A stretch of DNA of 63,429 nt from Bacteriovorax sp. (GCA_014377485.1 JACMPM010000011.1:1-63429); one strand, 5' to 3'. Shown: positions 53,936-62,902, numbered from the stretch's first letter. Notes: generated by a model not told the origin, from the sequence alone. Numbers and translations: made by a program.

Positions 53936-55197
53936 TTGCCGCTCCGGTTATCAATGACCCTTTTTAATTTTCCAGTTCTTGCGTTTGCCTCAAGCTGACT
54001 CATCACTACGATTTCAATTTTCAGAGGGTGAACAAGATTTTTAGCTAAGATATCTTCATAAACTGCTTTTTCTTTTTTAAAGGATTCAATTACGCGCTCT
54101 ACAATAGTCGAATCAGGTTTTAAGTTATGTCCTGCAATCCGAAAGATGAGTTCATCCTTATGGGCAAAATGATTCAAGATCATTTGAAACTGAAGTCCGC
54201 TAATTTCCTTGAGTGCATTCATAACCATTACGCGTGTGTCTTCGAAATAAACACTTATGGTTCCAAGTCTAGCGGCTTCATCAGATCTTCCTTGCAATTT
54301 GAATTTGCGATCAGGAGTCTCTGCACTTTCTATCCACATTGCCAAATCGCCAGCTGGATAACGAATAATGGGCATGAGTTTTCGAGTGAGATTGGTGAGT
54401 AAAACTTTTCCAACACGGTTTTCTTCGGTGATAACTTCGTTGGTATCTGGATCAATAATTTCAATAATAATTGAGCCATCAAAAACTCGGTGTTCTCCAT
54501 CGGCACAATCGCCATCTGAATACCCCAAAAGTCCCCCATCAACGCTGGCGTAACCGATGGAAGAAATTTTAATATCTGGAAATATTTTTTTTAAGGCAAG
54601 ATATTGATCAGGATAAAGAGCTTCACCACCAAAAAGTATTTTTTCTATCTTAACGTTTGGATAATTTTTTTTCTCGCGGTCGTAATATTCTAGCAGTGTA
54701 AGAATGGCGGAAGGAACTCCCACCATGACATTAATGGAGAACTCTTCCAGTGTTTTTAAAATATGACTTGGCCCTGTCGCGCCTGCAATCGGAAATTGCA
54801 AAAGTTTTTTATTCTCAACAGGAATCCATTGCAAAGAATCTTTTATAAAAAGAAATGAAGCATAGAGATCTCCTACATAAAAAAGATTGGCCACGCGGTC
54901 GTAATCTTCAAGAATTCCTTGTGACATTCCCCAACCAAAAGCCTCAGTAAAACTTTGCCATTCTAATGAAGTAAAATAGGAATATTTCGGCGCTCCAGTG
55001 CTACCTCCGCTTTTAAAAACAATACCGTCTCTTTTATCAGTTGTGAGCACATCACCTTTCCAAAATTTAAATTGATCAGTAACCGGTAGATCAGACAATT
55101 TTTCAAACTTGGAATTAGCATAAAGTTCACGATAAAAAGGTGAATGACTTTTTGCGTGCTCTACAATTTCTTTCAAAGACCATTTTTGAATTGTCAT
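53932..55197 (-). CDS. PaaK/LuxE-like adenylating enzyme
   Basis: A 421-residue member of the PaaK-like branch of the ANL superfamily (acid activation as acyl-AMP). From ATG 55197 (AGGA upstream) the P-loop-type motif SGGSTGAPK is at 63-71, IIRYPAGD is the Y-x-x-G-D motif, LQGRSDEAARLG follows, and TGKLKRVIDNRS at the end carries the candidate catalytic Lys. There is no Cys-rich metal site, unlike many PaaK enzymes. It is paralogous to the second half of the 841-residue protein upstream, whose stop it overlaps by a few bases. Confidence 0.85.
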   Translation of the reverse strand: MTIQKWSLKEIVEHAKSHSPFYRELYANSKFEKLSDLPVTDQFKFWKGDVLTTDKRDGIVFKSGGSTGAPKYSYFTSLEWQSFTEAFGWGMSQGILEDYDRVANLFYVGDLYASFLFIKDSLQWIPVENKKLLQFPIAGATGPSHILKTLEEFSINVMVGVPSAILTLLEYYDREKKNYPNVKIEKILFGGEALYPDQYLALKKIFPDIKISSIGYASVDGGLLGYSDGDCADGEHRVFDGSIIIEIIDPDTNEVITEENRVGKVLLTNLTRKLMPIIRYPAGDLAMWIESAETPDRKFKLQGRSDEAARLGTISVYFEDTRVMVMNALKEISGLQFQMILNHFAHKDELIFRIAGHNLKPDSTIVERVIESFKKEKAVYEDILAKNLVHPLKIEIVVMSQLEANARTGKLKRVIDNRSGK

Positions 55198-55198
55198 A

Positions 55199-57724
55199 TT
55201 AATTCCTATGATCCAGAACACTTCTAAGTTTTCCGGTGCTAGCACTAAATTCAAGCTTAGATCGATCAGTTATTTCGATTTCAAAATCGAGAACCAGGTC
55301 TTTATTGACCACTTCGTTTAAGTCGCTGTAGTCAGCAAGGATTCTAGTTTGAAGAAAATCTTTGGTCACAGTATTTTTAAAAAGATTTTCTATTTGAAGC
55401 ACTACTTTTTCTTTCTTCGTTGCGCTCCCAGCGAGTAAATGAAGCTGGAATGATCCTTCAAAATCAAATTTATCTATTAAGAGTTTTTGAAATTTTTGGT
55501 AACTTAAAAAAGTTGTTCCAATTCTAAAGACATCACCATGTCTGCCCAAGAGGTCAAATCTTGTTCCGACTCTTCCGCACTCACATCTTCCTTCGATAAT
55601 TCTTCCCACATCGCCAATTGCATAGCGCTCAATCTTTTGCCCGTGGCGAACTTTTGAAGTGAATAAAAATCTTCCCACTTCACCCTTTTTCACAGGACTA
55701 TCAGTCTCCAGCTCCACAACTTCTAGTTCGTGAAGACGTTCATTTAAATGATGAACTCCGCCATCTGCGAATTCACATTGAAATCCTAGTGGTCCGGCAT
55801 CAACCGATCCATAACTGGCAGAACGGATGATTACTACACCGAATTCACTCTTCAAATAATTTCTTTGAGTTTCACTAAAGTGTTCACCACCATAAAATAT
55901 TTTTTTAATTCCACGGTATTGTTTAAACAATTCACTGTTGGCTGCAAAAAGTTGGATAAAATAAGAAGGCATTCCCAATAATGTATCCACTTTATTTTTT
56001 ACAATGGTTTTTCCAACCAGCTCGAAATCAGTACTCGCCCCCATTGGAAAATGAACAGCATTGAGTTTTTCTAGAATTGTAAAAAAACTAACGAAGCCTC
56101 CGTATAAACTTCCGGCGTAAAATAGATTCATGCATCGATCAGTTTTAGGGTCTAATCCTGCAGCATAAAGCCCTTCTGCCGCAACTTCCATCTGACGGTG
56201 ATAATCGGCATAAGTAAAAATAGAAAGTTTAGGCTCTCCCGAACTTCCTCCGCTGTAAAAATAAAGATCAGCGTAAATGTCATCCACAACTTGTGCTTGA
56301 AAATCGCTCTTCTCCATAATCTTGCTGGACTTTGGAAGAGGGCTTGCAGATTGTTCTTCAAATGAGCTTTTATGGGCCATTAATTTTAAAGATTCAGAAT
56401 CGGTATAAGAAATTTTCTGGCAATATCTCTCTAGTGCGTAAACTCCATCATGAGGCTCACCCAGGTAAGAGTCAGTCATATCACCAATCGCGCGAACTCT
56501 TTGAACACCTGCTTGAAATAATGTTCGAGTTAATTCTTCAATTTCGTTTTTATTAGCAGAAACTCCAACGGTTTGCAGGTAGACTTTCAGCGGTTTTAAA
56601 TTATGAACGATTTTATTTTTGGGCATCGGTTTTACCCAGATAGTCCGAAATAATGGAGAGGCATTCAGAGAGGCGGTATCCTCTATATAAATGCGCCAAT
56701 CATTTTTAGCTGAAATTATAGCTTCACTATTTCCAAACATGGAGTTCAGTCTTACCTGTTCTCTACTAACAGTTAATTCCGCTGTTTCCTGAATTCCAGG
56801 AAGAACTCTAGCGATAGTCGGAGAAACTAAATCCAGGGCTTTTGCCAGATTTTTTGAAAAGTTTTTTAACTCTTCAAAACTAGCGTCTTCTAGTAATATA
56901 CATTGAGGACTAGAGCACGCCATTTGTTCATTATTACAAATTTCAAAGGCCATCTTTTTGAGCATTTCTTCATAGGAAGCCGTGGCTTTTGAAACATAAG
57001 CAAAAGAAATTTTATGTCCCCACTCAACGATGCGGGCACGACTAGGTGCCATTTCTCTTAAACTTTTTATGCTCTCTTCACTTCCCCATGCGGAGACGAC
57101 ATCCGCAATTGATAAAAAGTCCTTCAAGTAAGATTTATCAGATGAAGAAACTTTTCCGATATAAATATAATCTTTGAAAGTTTTACTCGTATCAATAGAG
57201 CATAACTCTTTATAAAAGATGGCGGCAAAAGAGCTATCTTTTCTTGCTAACTTCAATACATTTACATTGCCGCTGAGCAAGCCTTCAATCACTCCCAATA
57301 CACCAAGTAGTGGTGAATTATTAGGAGTCACATGAACTAATACTCCTAATGGGAACCAAGATTCAAAATGGTTTTCACGAAAATTAATTCTTTTTAATTC
57401 AAAAGGAAATTCACTTCCTAACTCACGGGAGAGCTTCAACCGTAGGTTATCTACACTTAGGAATTCTTCCAGCGCTTGCATCGATAGTTCAATTTCTTCA
57501 TCTCTAACATCGGGACGACTTTTAAGATCATTCACCAAGGCTCGATAAAACTCACCTCTTTCTTTTAATTTGAAAGACGCTTTTTCAATCAGGTTAAATA
57601 ATAGAGAAGATGAAAGCGGTTTTTTACTCCAAAATCCAGAGTTATGAATATGTTCATAAAATAAATTTTTAAATTCATCGTCTGTAACAATTTTTCCTTG
57701 CCAAAGATTGCTTATATTACTCAT
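55199..57724 (-). CDS. LuxC-type acyl reductase fused to a PaaK/LuxE-like adenylating domain
   Basis: Residues 1-440 are a LuxC-family NADPH-dependent acyl reductase (acyl thioester to aldehyde): the aldehyde-dehydrogenase-like core with PLGVLVHVTPNNSPLLG (125-141) and the catalytic Cys270 in NEQMACSSPQC. Residues 480-841 are a PaaK-like adenylating domain with SGGSSGEPK (491-499), YAIGDVGRIIEGRCECGR, the GRHGDVFRIG hinge and ASTGKLRSVLDHRN at the end. The two are joined by a Ser-rich linker. A complete fusion of acid activation and reduction in one chain is unusual. It starts inside the end of the LuxE-like gene (ATGA). Confidence 0.87.
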   Translation of the reverse strand: MSNISNLWQGKIVTDDEFKNLFYEHIHNSGFWSKKPLSSSLLFNLIEKASFKLKERGEFYRALVNDLKSRPDVRDEEIELSMQALEEFLSVDNLRLKLSRELGSEFPFELKRINFRENHFESWFPLGVLVHVTPNNSPLLGVLGVIEGLLSGNVNVLKLARKDSSFAAIFYKELCSIDTSKTFKDYIYIGKVSSSDKSYLKDFLSIADVVSAWGSEESIKSLREMAPSRARIVEWGHKISFAYVSKATASYEEMLKKMAFEICNNEQMACSSPQCILLEDASFEELKNFSKNLAKALDLVSPTIARVLPGIQETAELTVSREQVRLNSMFGNSEAIISAKNDWRIYIEDTASLNASPLFRTIWVKPMPKNKIVHNLKPLKVYLQTVGVSANKNEIEELTRTLFQAGVQRVRAIGDMTDSYLGEPHDGVYALERYCQKISYTDSESLKLMAHKSSFEEQSASPLPKSSKIMEKSDFQAQVVDDIYADLYFYSGGSSGEPKLSIFTYADYHRQMEVAAEGLYAAGLDPKTDRCMNLFYAGSLYGGFVSFFTILEKLNAVHFPMGASTDFELVGKTIVKNKVDTLLGMPSYFIQLFAANSELFKQYRGIKKIFYGGEHFSETQRNYLKSEFGVVIIRSASYGSVDAGPLGFQCEFADGGVHHLNERLHELEVVELETDSPVKKGEVGRFLFTSKVRHGQKIERYAIGDVGRIIEGRCECGRVGTRFDLLGRHGDVFRIGTTFLSYQKFQKLLIDKFDFEGSFQLHLLAGSATKKEKVVLQIENLFKNTVTKDFLQTRILADYSDLNEVVNKDLVLDFEIEITDRSKLEFSASTGKLRSVLDHRN

Positions 57725-58890
57725 GATGACTTACCTTTTAAAAGTTCACTTGCGGCCAGGGCACAACTTTTATTTTTAGAGACACCTGCTCTTCCGTGCA
57801 CTCTAAAATAAGGACTGCCAAGTCCGCACCCACAATTCTTACCTTCGTGAAGCGATGCCATATCACCCATAATCACCGAGTGCGCCGGCATTGAAGTAAT
57901 ATAAGGTGAAACAAAATGCAAAAAACCTTTTTCTTCAAACCCCAGTGGCTTCATCGTTTCAACATCTCTGATAAAAACTCTAGACCATACTGGAACATGA
58001 AATTCATGATTCTTGCATTCCACATATGGCACACAATGCTCGACAGACCCAAATCCATCTCTAAGCCGTTCATTGGGAATTCCCAACATCTCTTCAACTA
58101 AGGAATAAAAATCTTCTTTAGCAATGGCCTTGTCAGCATTGCCTTTCCATCCGCCGCCTAAAAAAACCATCGAGTCTGGATGCATTTTGAGAGGCGCTAT
58201 TCCTAACTTTTTCATTCTCTCTAAGGCAAAATAAAAGAAGGCCGGAAAACCAAAGAGTCTTACTGGAAGTCCTTGGGTGGAAAATTTTTGAAATGCTTCG
58301 ATAGTTCCAAAACAATCAAATTCATGTCCACCATTTCCAGTGAGTTTCAATGCATAAAATACTTCATTCACAGGAGCATACTTGCAAAGAAAATTATCAG
58401 TATAGGCAGTTCCTAATTTTGAAGAACTTTCAGTCTCGTAACTAAAAAGAATGTAATTACATTTTTGTTCCGGAGTGATCCAATTGTATTTTTCAAAAAT
58501 TGAATCGACCATTCTTTGAGCTGACCTGATGGTCCATTCATCAAAGAATATTTGAGACTTCTGTCCAGTCGTTCCCGAGGAGGTTAAGTGCAGAAAAATA
58601 TCTTTTTCTGGAACAGACATTACTTCATGGGCCTTAAAAAAATGGGCCCAAAGATGGGGAATCTTTAAACAATCAACGAGAGTTTTTACACTCTCCACAG
58701 AAAAATTCTGAGAGTTGGAAAGTTTTTTATAAAAATCACATTGCTCAATATGCCACGACGTAATTTCTTTCATTGCTAAAATAAACTCGTCATCATTAGC
58801 GGCAAAGTCTTCATAGGGTGAAGTTCTATCGCAAACTTTTTGAACAGTTTTTAATTTTTCTAAATTTGGTACTCTAAGTTTTTGGTCCAT
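57721..58890 (-). CDS. LuxE-type acyl-protein synthetase
   Basis: Activates a fatty acid as acyl-AMP and carries it on Cys; in luminous bacteria it feeds LuxC. The 389-residue protein (ATG 58890, GAGG six bases upstream) shows HLTSSGTTGQKSQ (101-113), FLGGGWKG, and the C-terminal GRAGVSKNKSCALAASELL, in which the Cys matches the acylated Cys of LuxE. It has CGCG near the end, possibly a metal site. It overlaps the GNAT gene by 17 bases. No luxA, luxB or luxD lies in the window. Confidence 0.88.
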   Translation of the reverse strand: MDQKLRVPNLEKLKTVQKVCDRTSPYEDFAANDDEFILAMKEITSWHIEQCDFYKKLSNSQNFSVESVKTLVDCLKIPHLWAHFFKAHEVMSVPEKDIFLHLTSSGTTGQKSQIFFDEWTIRSAQRMVDSIFEKYNWITPEQKCNYILFSYETESSSKLGTAYTDNFLCKYAPVNEVFYALKLTGNGGHEFDCFGTIEAFQKFSTQGLPVRLFGFPAFFYFALERMKKLGIAPLKMHPDSMVFLGGGWKGNADKAIAKEDFYSLVEEMLGIPNERLRDGFGSVEHCVPYVECKNHEFHVPVWSRVFIRDVETMKPLGFEEKGFLHFVSPYITSMPAHSVIMGDMASLHEGKNCGCGLGSPYFRVHGRAGVSKNKSCALAASELLKGKSS

Positions 58891-60043
58891 AAATAACCTC
58901 AATCGTATCCAGGTTTACTTGCTTCCAAGCATCTACATACTGATCAATAAAAGGTTTAAAAGGTGCTACAACTGCCATTCCACGAAAATTGAGCGGTTCC
59001 ATGGTTCTACTCATCACAATATAGTCCTCGTAATTATTTTTCACTTCTCTCATGGCCGGATAAATGGCCGAAGGAAGAAACTGTCCACTAAGAAGTGTAT
59101 CGATTAATGGAGTGTGTTTTACGTTCACAAGAACTTCTATATAAGACACCCCGATATCATCGAGCTGCATATAAAGACTAGAAAGCCGTCCATTGAGTTC
59201 AGTAATAGGACGAGTGGATTTGATCAAAGTGCAATAACCGTCACGTTTACTAAAATAAGCAAAAATTTCGATGCGCCCTTTTTTATCTGCGATAATCATA
59301 TTGGGAGTATGAAAAGGAAAGAAGCGGTCATTTGGATCTGGAAATCTTTCATAAAATTTTCGAAGCACATAATTGGGCGCACGAATAATTTCAAATTCCC
59401 ATTCTTCTTCGCTCTCTTCCACATTTACCGGTGCAATGGGAGAAGGCTTCGGTAAACTAATTTTAGGAACAAGTTTTTTCAAAATATCATAAAGTGGGAT
59501 GACTTTAGCGGATACATCAGTTTCCGGTTTTCTTTTCTCTAAAATTCCTTCACGGAACTTTGCAAAAAGGGTAACCGTTTCATAGTGATGCAAACGATGA
59601 GCATTGGGAAAAATACCTAATGGCAGATAATCATTTTTTATAAAAATCATTTGAGGCCCGACTGTAATAGTTCTTGTCGTGGCATACAATGAATTGAGCC
59701 TGGTATCTTTTTTAAGAAAAAATTCACTTACAAATTGCACTAACCCATTTCCAATTTTATGCCGTTGATAAGTTGGATGAACAACGAGTCCCACCATTTT
59801 CCCAATTTTGTTGAAGGCGTCGATTTCAATAATCAAGGCACCGGCGATAACTCGATTCATTACATCTCTTGCCACTAGAACCTTATGTGTTTCTTTATCT
59901 TCAATCGATTTTTTTAGTAGATCAGGATCAGTTCCATAGGAGATCGGATATTTTCGACCATAAACGGCACGGTAAAGATTGATAATTTCATCAACATCAC
60001 TTACATCCGCTTCTTGTATTTGCAGCTCTATTCCGATTTCCAT
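58874..60043 (-). CDS. GNAT N-acyltransferase, probably two-domain
   Basis: Residues 8-150 form a GNAT domain: EADVSDVDEIINLY at the start, KMVGLVVHPTYQRHKIGNGL as the acetyl-CoA loop (Q-R-x-x-x-G-x-G form), and QMIFIKNDYLPLGIFPNAH. After a Pro-rich linker (about 195-215) a second half, about 230-370, has a similar length and strand-helix pattern (MIIADKKGRIEIFAYF, YIEVLVNVKHTP, GQFLPSAIYPAM) and may be a second, degenerate GNAT-like fold. It is coupled to the MFS gene upstream (16-base overlap) and to luxE-like downstream. The acyl donor and acceptor are unknown. Confidence 0.8.
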   Translation of the reverse strand: MEIGIELQIQEADVSDVDEIINLYRAVYGRKYPISYGTDPDLLKKSIEDKETHKVLVARDVMNRVIAGALIIEIDAFNKIGKMVGLVVHPTYQRHKIGNGLVQFVSEFFLKKDTRLNSLYATTRTITVGPQMIFIKNDYLPLGIFPNAHRLHHYETVTLFAKFREGILEKRKPETDVSAKVIPLYDILKKLVPKISLPKPSPIAPVNVEESEEEWEFEIIRAPNYVLRKFYERFPDPNDRFFPFHTPNMIIADKKGRIEIFAYFSKRDGYCTLIKSTRPITELNGRLSSLYMQLDDIGVSYIEVLVNVKHTPLIDTLLSGQFLPSAIYPAMREVKNNYEDYIVMSRTMEPLNFRGMAVVAPFKPFIDQYVDAWKQVNLDTIEVIYGPKT

Positions 60044-61254
60044 ACTGGTCCTTGTAAAAATTTAGGCATAAGAATGGCTATAAATATAATGAGTACACCA
60101 CTTAGTTTTGCAAAATTGGGAATGGAGACATGGGGAAAAATTAGACCTGAGAATACCAGAGATAAGGGAACAGAAGCGGCACTTATAATATTCACAGCTG
60201 TCATGATGGCCGGAACTTCTTCTTCTGATAAAGCAGTTTGAAAATAAGTGAGTACTTGTATATTTAAAAAGGTGCTGATAATTCCGATAGAAAAAAGTAT
60301 GACGGCTCCATGCCAAGTGAAATATGAATAAGCAAAGATCAGAAAAAATAGTCCGAATAAAAAAGAAACCAACGCTATCATCGATATTCTTTTGTCCGTG
60401 TTGACTTGAAAACTTGAAAAAGACAAGTACAGTCCGGTGACAAATGCTCCAACTCCCATTGCTCCTTCGATTATGGCAAGAGAACTGGAGTCACCCATAT
60501 ATATTTTTTGAACATACCAGGGAATCATGACCAGTATGGGAGTAAAGACCAGATTCAAAAATAAAAAACTTACAAGCATTCGGGCAATATCAGGGTATTT
60601 TTTTAAAACAAACATCGGCCCAATTTCAGCTGTATTTCCTTCTACTGAAGGAGCGGATTGCTCTCGAGTTTTTAAACCCATTTGTAAAATACCTGCCCAG
60701 ACAAAACTTAGCGCATTAATCAGAATCAACGTTTTTAAATCAACAAAACTTAAAATGAAAATTGCAAAAGTTGCACCTAAAATAGTTGAGATAGACATAC
60801 TAGAATCTATGAGTGCATTGAGGCCCATTACTTTGTCAGGAGCTACTAATTTTGGCGGCAATGAAAGAATGGCCGGATTAAATAGACTGGATCCAAGACC
60901 CACAAAAAAACCTGAGACAAACAAAGCCTCCAAAAGTTGATTTCCTTCTAACTTCAAAAAATGAATGGATCCGAATAAAATAAATAAAACAGTTCCTCGA
61001 AAAAATTCGGAAGCAATAACTGTTCTCAACGCCCCTACTCGATTAATAATGGACGTGGAAAAAAAGGCCATCAGCAAATGCGGAAGAAAGCTTGCAGCTA
61101 AAAACCAGGGAACTACGTTTATTGAATACTCTTTGGTGAGATACCAAATCAAGCCTATGGACATCATTTTGTCGCAAATTGCAGAGACTAGTTGAGAGAC
61201 AAAAATAAGCGCCGAATTCTTGTCTTTAAGAACATCCATATTAATTAAACTCAT
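60028..61254 (-). CDS. MFS transporter
   Basis: A 408-residue inner-membrane protein with about 12 hydrophobic segments and an MFS-type cytoplasmic loop between helices 2 and 3 (INRVGALRTVIASEF, in place of the usual G-x-x-x-D-R-x-G-R-R). It resembles drug or macrolide efflux-type transporters (MefA-like layout with a long central loop). It is the first gene of the six-gene operon and probably exports its product or a toxic intermediate such as an aldehyde. Confidence 0.87.
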   Translation of the reverse strand: MSLINMDVLKDKNSALIFVSQLVSAICDKMMSIGLIWYLTKEYSINVVPWFLAASFLPHLLMAFFSTSIINRVGALRTVIASEFFRGTVLFILFGSIHFLKLEGNQLLEALFVSGFFVGLGSSLFNPAILSLPPKLVAPDKVMGLNALIDSSMSISTILGATFAIFILSFVDLKTLILINALSFVWAGILQMGLKTREQSAPSVEGNTAEIGPMFVLKKYPDIARMLVSFLFLNLVFTPILVMIPWYVQKIYMGDSSSLAIIEGAMGVGAFVTGLYLSFSSFQVNTDKRISMIALVSFLFGLFFLIFAYSYFTWHGAVILFSIGIISTFLNIQVLTYFQTALSEEEVPAIMTAVNIISAASVPLSLVFSGLIFPHVSIPNFAKLSGVLIIFIAILMPKFLQGPVWKSE

Positions 61255-61314
61255 AAACTTATTTTAGAGTGAGAATGCAATTAGCAAAAGATGGAAGATT
61301 TGATTCCCTGATTT

Positions 61315-61668
61315 TTAGTCAAGTAATGAGAGGATCCGATCGGCGATATTTTTTGCCTCTAAAGGCTTAGTTATGTAGTTTTTTACCAGCCCTTCTACTA
61401 ATGACTTGGATTCCTCGCTCCCCACTGCTACCAAGACGGCTTTTGCTGAGTACTCACTGAGTACTTTGATGTGGTTTAGGGATGTATCTACGTCGAAAAT
61501 TATCAAATCTGGTAATAAATCGTCCAGTAGGTAGAAATTATTCTCAATACTGGCAACTGTATAGATTTCTGCTCCCCGAGCTTTCAGGGCGAACTCCATC
61601 ATTGAGCGCAAAAACTCAACTTTTTCGATGTAAAATACTTTTTTCTTATGCTCTTGGGGCTTTACCAT
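61315..61668 (-). CDS. Receiver-domain protein
   Basis: A 117-residue response-regulator fold: YIEKVEFLRSMM (the acidic pocket is Glu only), the phospho-acceptor Asp in IFDVDTS, VAVGSEE in place of the Thr/Ser strand, and the Lys of YITKPLE. The pocket is slightly unusual but the main residues are there. No output domain. It lies between the lux-like operon and a divergent gene 28 bases away. Confidence 0.8.
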   Translation of the reverse strand: MVKPQEHKKKVFYIEKVEFLRSMMEFALKARGAEIYTVASIENNFYLLDDLLPDLIIFDVDTSLNHIKVLSEYSAKAVLVAVGSEESKSLVEGLVKNYITKPLEAKNIADRILSLLD

Positions 61669-61696
61669 AGGACCATTTTCTTGTTACTCTTATTAA

Positions 61697-61972
61697 ATGT
61701 CAAACCGAGTACGCGTAATCGATAATATTTCTGGCACAGTCCTTTTTGAAACTTCTATTGAGAAGATTAGCGAAGCATATTCATTTGCCGCAATATTGGA
61801 AGATGAAGGTCTAGATATTAAAATCGATTCTCCGGGCTTAGCAGAAACTCTTATCAAAAGTCTGGGCGCTGACGAAGCCGAAATCGCAGAATACAAGCAA
61901 AGCATGGATAACGAGCTCGTTGATCATGAAGTTGATTATGGCTGCACGTTTTGTCCACCTCCTAAAAAATGA
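61697..61972 (+). CDS. Hypothetical protein with C-terminal CTFC motif, 91 aa
   Basis: A small acidic soluble protein of 91 residues. The middle resembles a beta-alpha-beta unit (GLDIKIDSPGLAETLIKSLG). It ends DYGCTFCPPPKK, a C-x-x-C that could be redox-active or bind metal. No family recognised. Its stop overlaps the start of the M24 peptidase gene (ATGA), so the two are coupled. Confidence 0.7.
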   Translation: MSNRVRVIDNISGTVLFETSIEKISEAYSFAAILEDEGLDIKIDSPGLAETLIKSLGADEAEIAEYKQSMDNELVDHEVDYGCTFCPPPKK

Positions 61973-62616
61973 CAACTGAAAATTATGGAATTGATTTCAA
62001 TCTTGAGCTTTATTTAAAAGCGCGAGCTAAAACGGTTCAAGCAGTCCAAGTGACAGCTAAAAGTATTCATCCTGGCATGAATGAAGCTGAATCATTAATT
62101 GTCTTAAATCAAGAATTAGCACGAGCTGGTCTAGAAAAGTTCTGGCATCCAACAAAATTTCGAATCAACAGCAATACAACAAAAAGTTTCCGCGATATTT
62201 CTGACGATGTCATTTTATCCGAAAACGATCTTTTTTTCATAGATATCGGTCCCGTCTTTTTTAATCATGAAGGTGATTACGGAGAAACTTTTGTCGTTGG
62301 ATCTGAGCCGAGACTTACCAAGCTTCAGAATGCAACAAAGAGTATCTTTATTGCAACTCAGACCCAATGGAAACAAAACAAGCTAACTGGCGTTGAACTC
62401 TATGAATTTGCAACTAATGAAGCACTCAAGCTGGAATTAAAATTAAACAGCAATATGTACGGACACCGACTCGGGGACTTCCCCCATGCTCTCCACTACA
62501 AAGGAAAATTAGGCACGCTTGAAATTTCTCCGGCCCCTCACTTATGGGTTTTGGAAATTCACCTTATTGATGAGACCATTAATCGCGGTGCTTTTTTTGA
62601 AGATATCTTAATTTAA
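61969..62616 (+). CDS. M24 (pita-bread) family metallopeptidase
   Basis: A 215-residue protein with the pita-bread fold of creatinase/Xaa-Pro peptidases. Metal-ligand positions are visible: Asp in FFIDIGPV, Asp in EGDYGETFVVG, His in NMYGHRLGDFPHALHY, and Glu near LEIHLI. It has only the catalytic domain, without the N-terminal domain of aminopeptidase P. The substrate is unknown. It overlaps the 91-residue gene and is the last gene of that two-gene unit. Confidence 0.85.
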   Translation: MTTENYGIDFNLELYLKARAKTVQAVQVTAKSIHPGMNEAESLIVLNQELARAGLEKFWHPTKFRINSNTTKSFRDISDDVILSENDLFFIDIGPVFFNHEGDYGETFVVGSEPRLTKLQNATKSIFIATQTQWKQNKLTGVELYEFATNEALKLELKLNSNMYGHRLGDFPHALHYKGKLGTLEISPAPHLWVLEIHLIDETINRGAFFEDILI

Positions 62617-62644
62617 TTTTAAATTTCATTTTTCAAGAAAACCA

Positions 62645-62875
62645 TCAGTTAACAAGTTTATCTAATGCCTTCTGAATTTTTCTTTTCGATCCAGTTAGCC
62701 ATCCGGTTTCTCAATTCGCGTCATAAATGGCAGCATTAATACCAGTTGCATGTTGGACATTCATCGTACTGTTAGTAAATTGCAGAATCCGAATCATTCG
62801 ATCAACTTCAAGATAGATTAAAGCTATCGAATTATAAATCAATTCAATTATCTCTATATTCTTTTCAAGACGATA
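62645..62875 (-). pseudogene. Possible decayed ORF with an in-frame TGA
   Basis: A minus-strand frame stays open from 62875 to a TGA at 62711-62713 (ending NVQHATGINAAIYDAN) and then continues in the same frame for 19 codons (ETGWLTGSKRKIQKALDKLVN) to TGA at 62645. A single C-to-T change in a CGA would explain the internal stop. There is no convincing start. It occupies the 62617-62902 gap before catalase. No family recognised. Confidence 0.3.
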
Positions 62876-62902
62876 CTATCAATATTAAACATAGGAGTTT
62901 AA

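Noticed and set aside
55199-58890. Bioluminescence operon
   Set aside because: luxA, luxB and luxD are absent, and the LuxC fusion and neighbours do not match any lux operon.
62711-62713. Selenocysteine codon
   Set aside because: No SECIS-like hairpin was recognised after the TGA and the frame has no good start; a nonsense mutation is simpler.
62820-62860. PerR-type operator before catalase
   Set aside because: Sequence AATTATAAATCAATTCAATTAT is AT-rich and only loosely similar to the known box; expected by chance in this composition.
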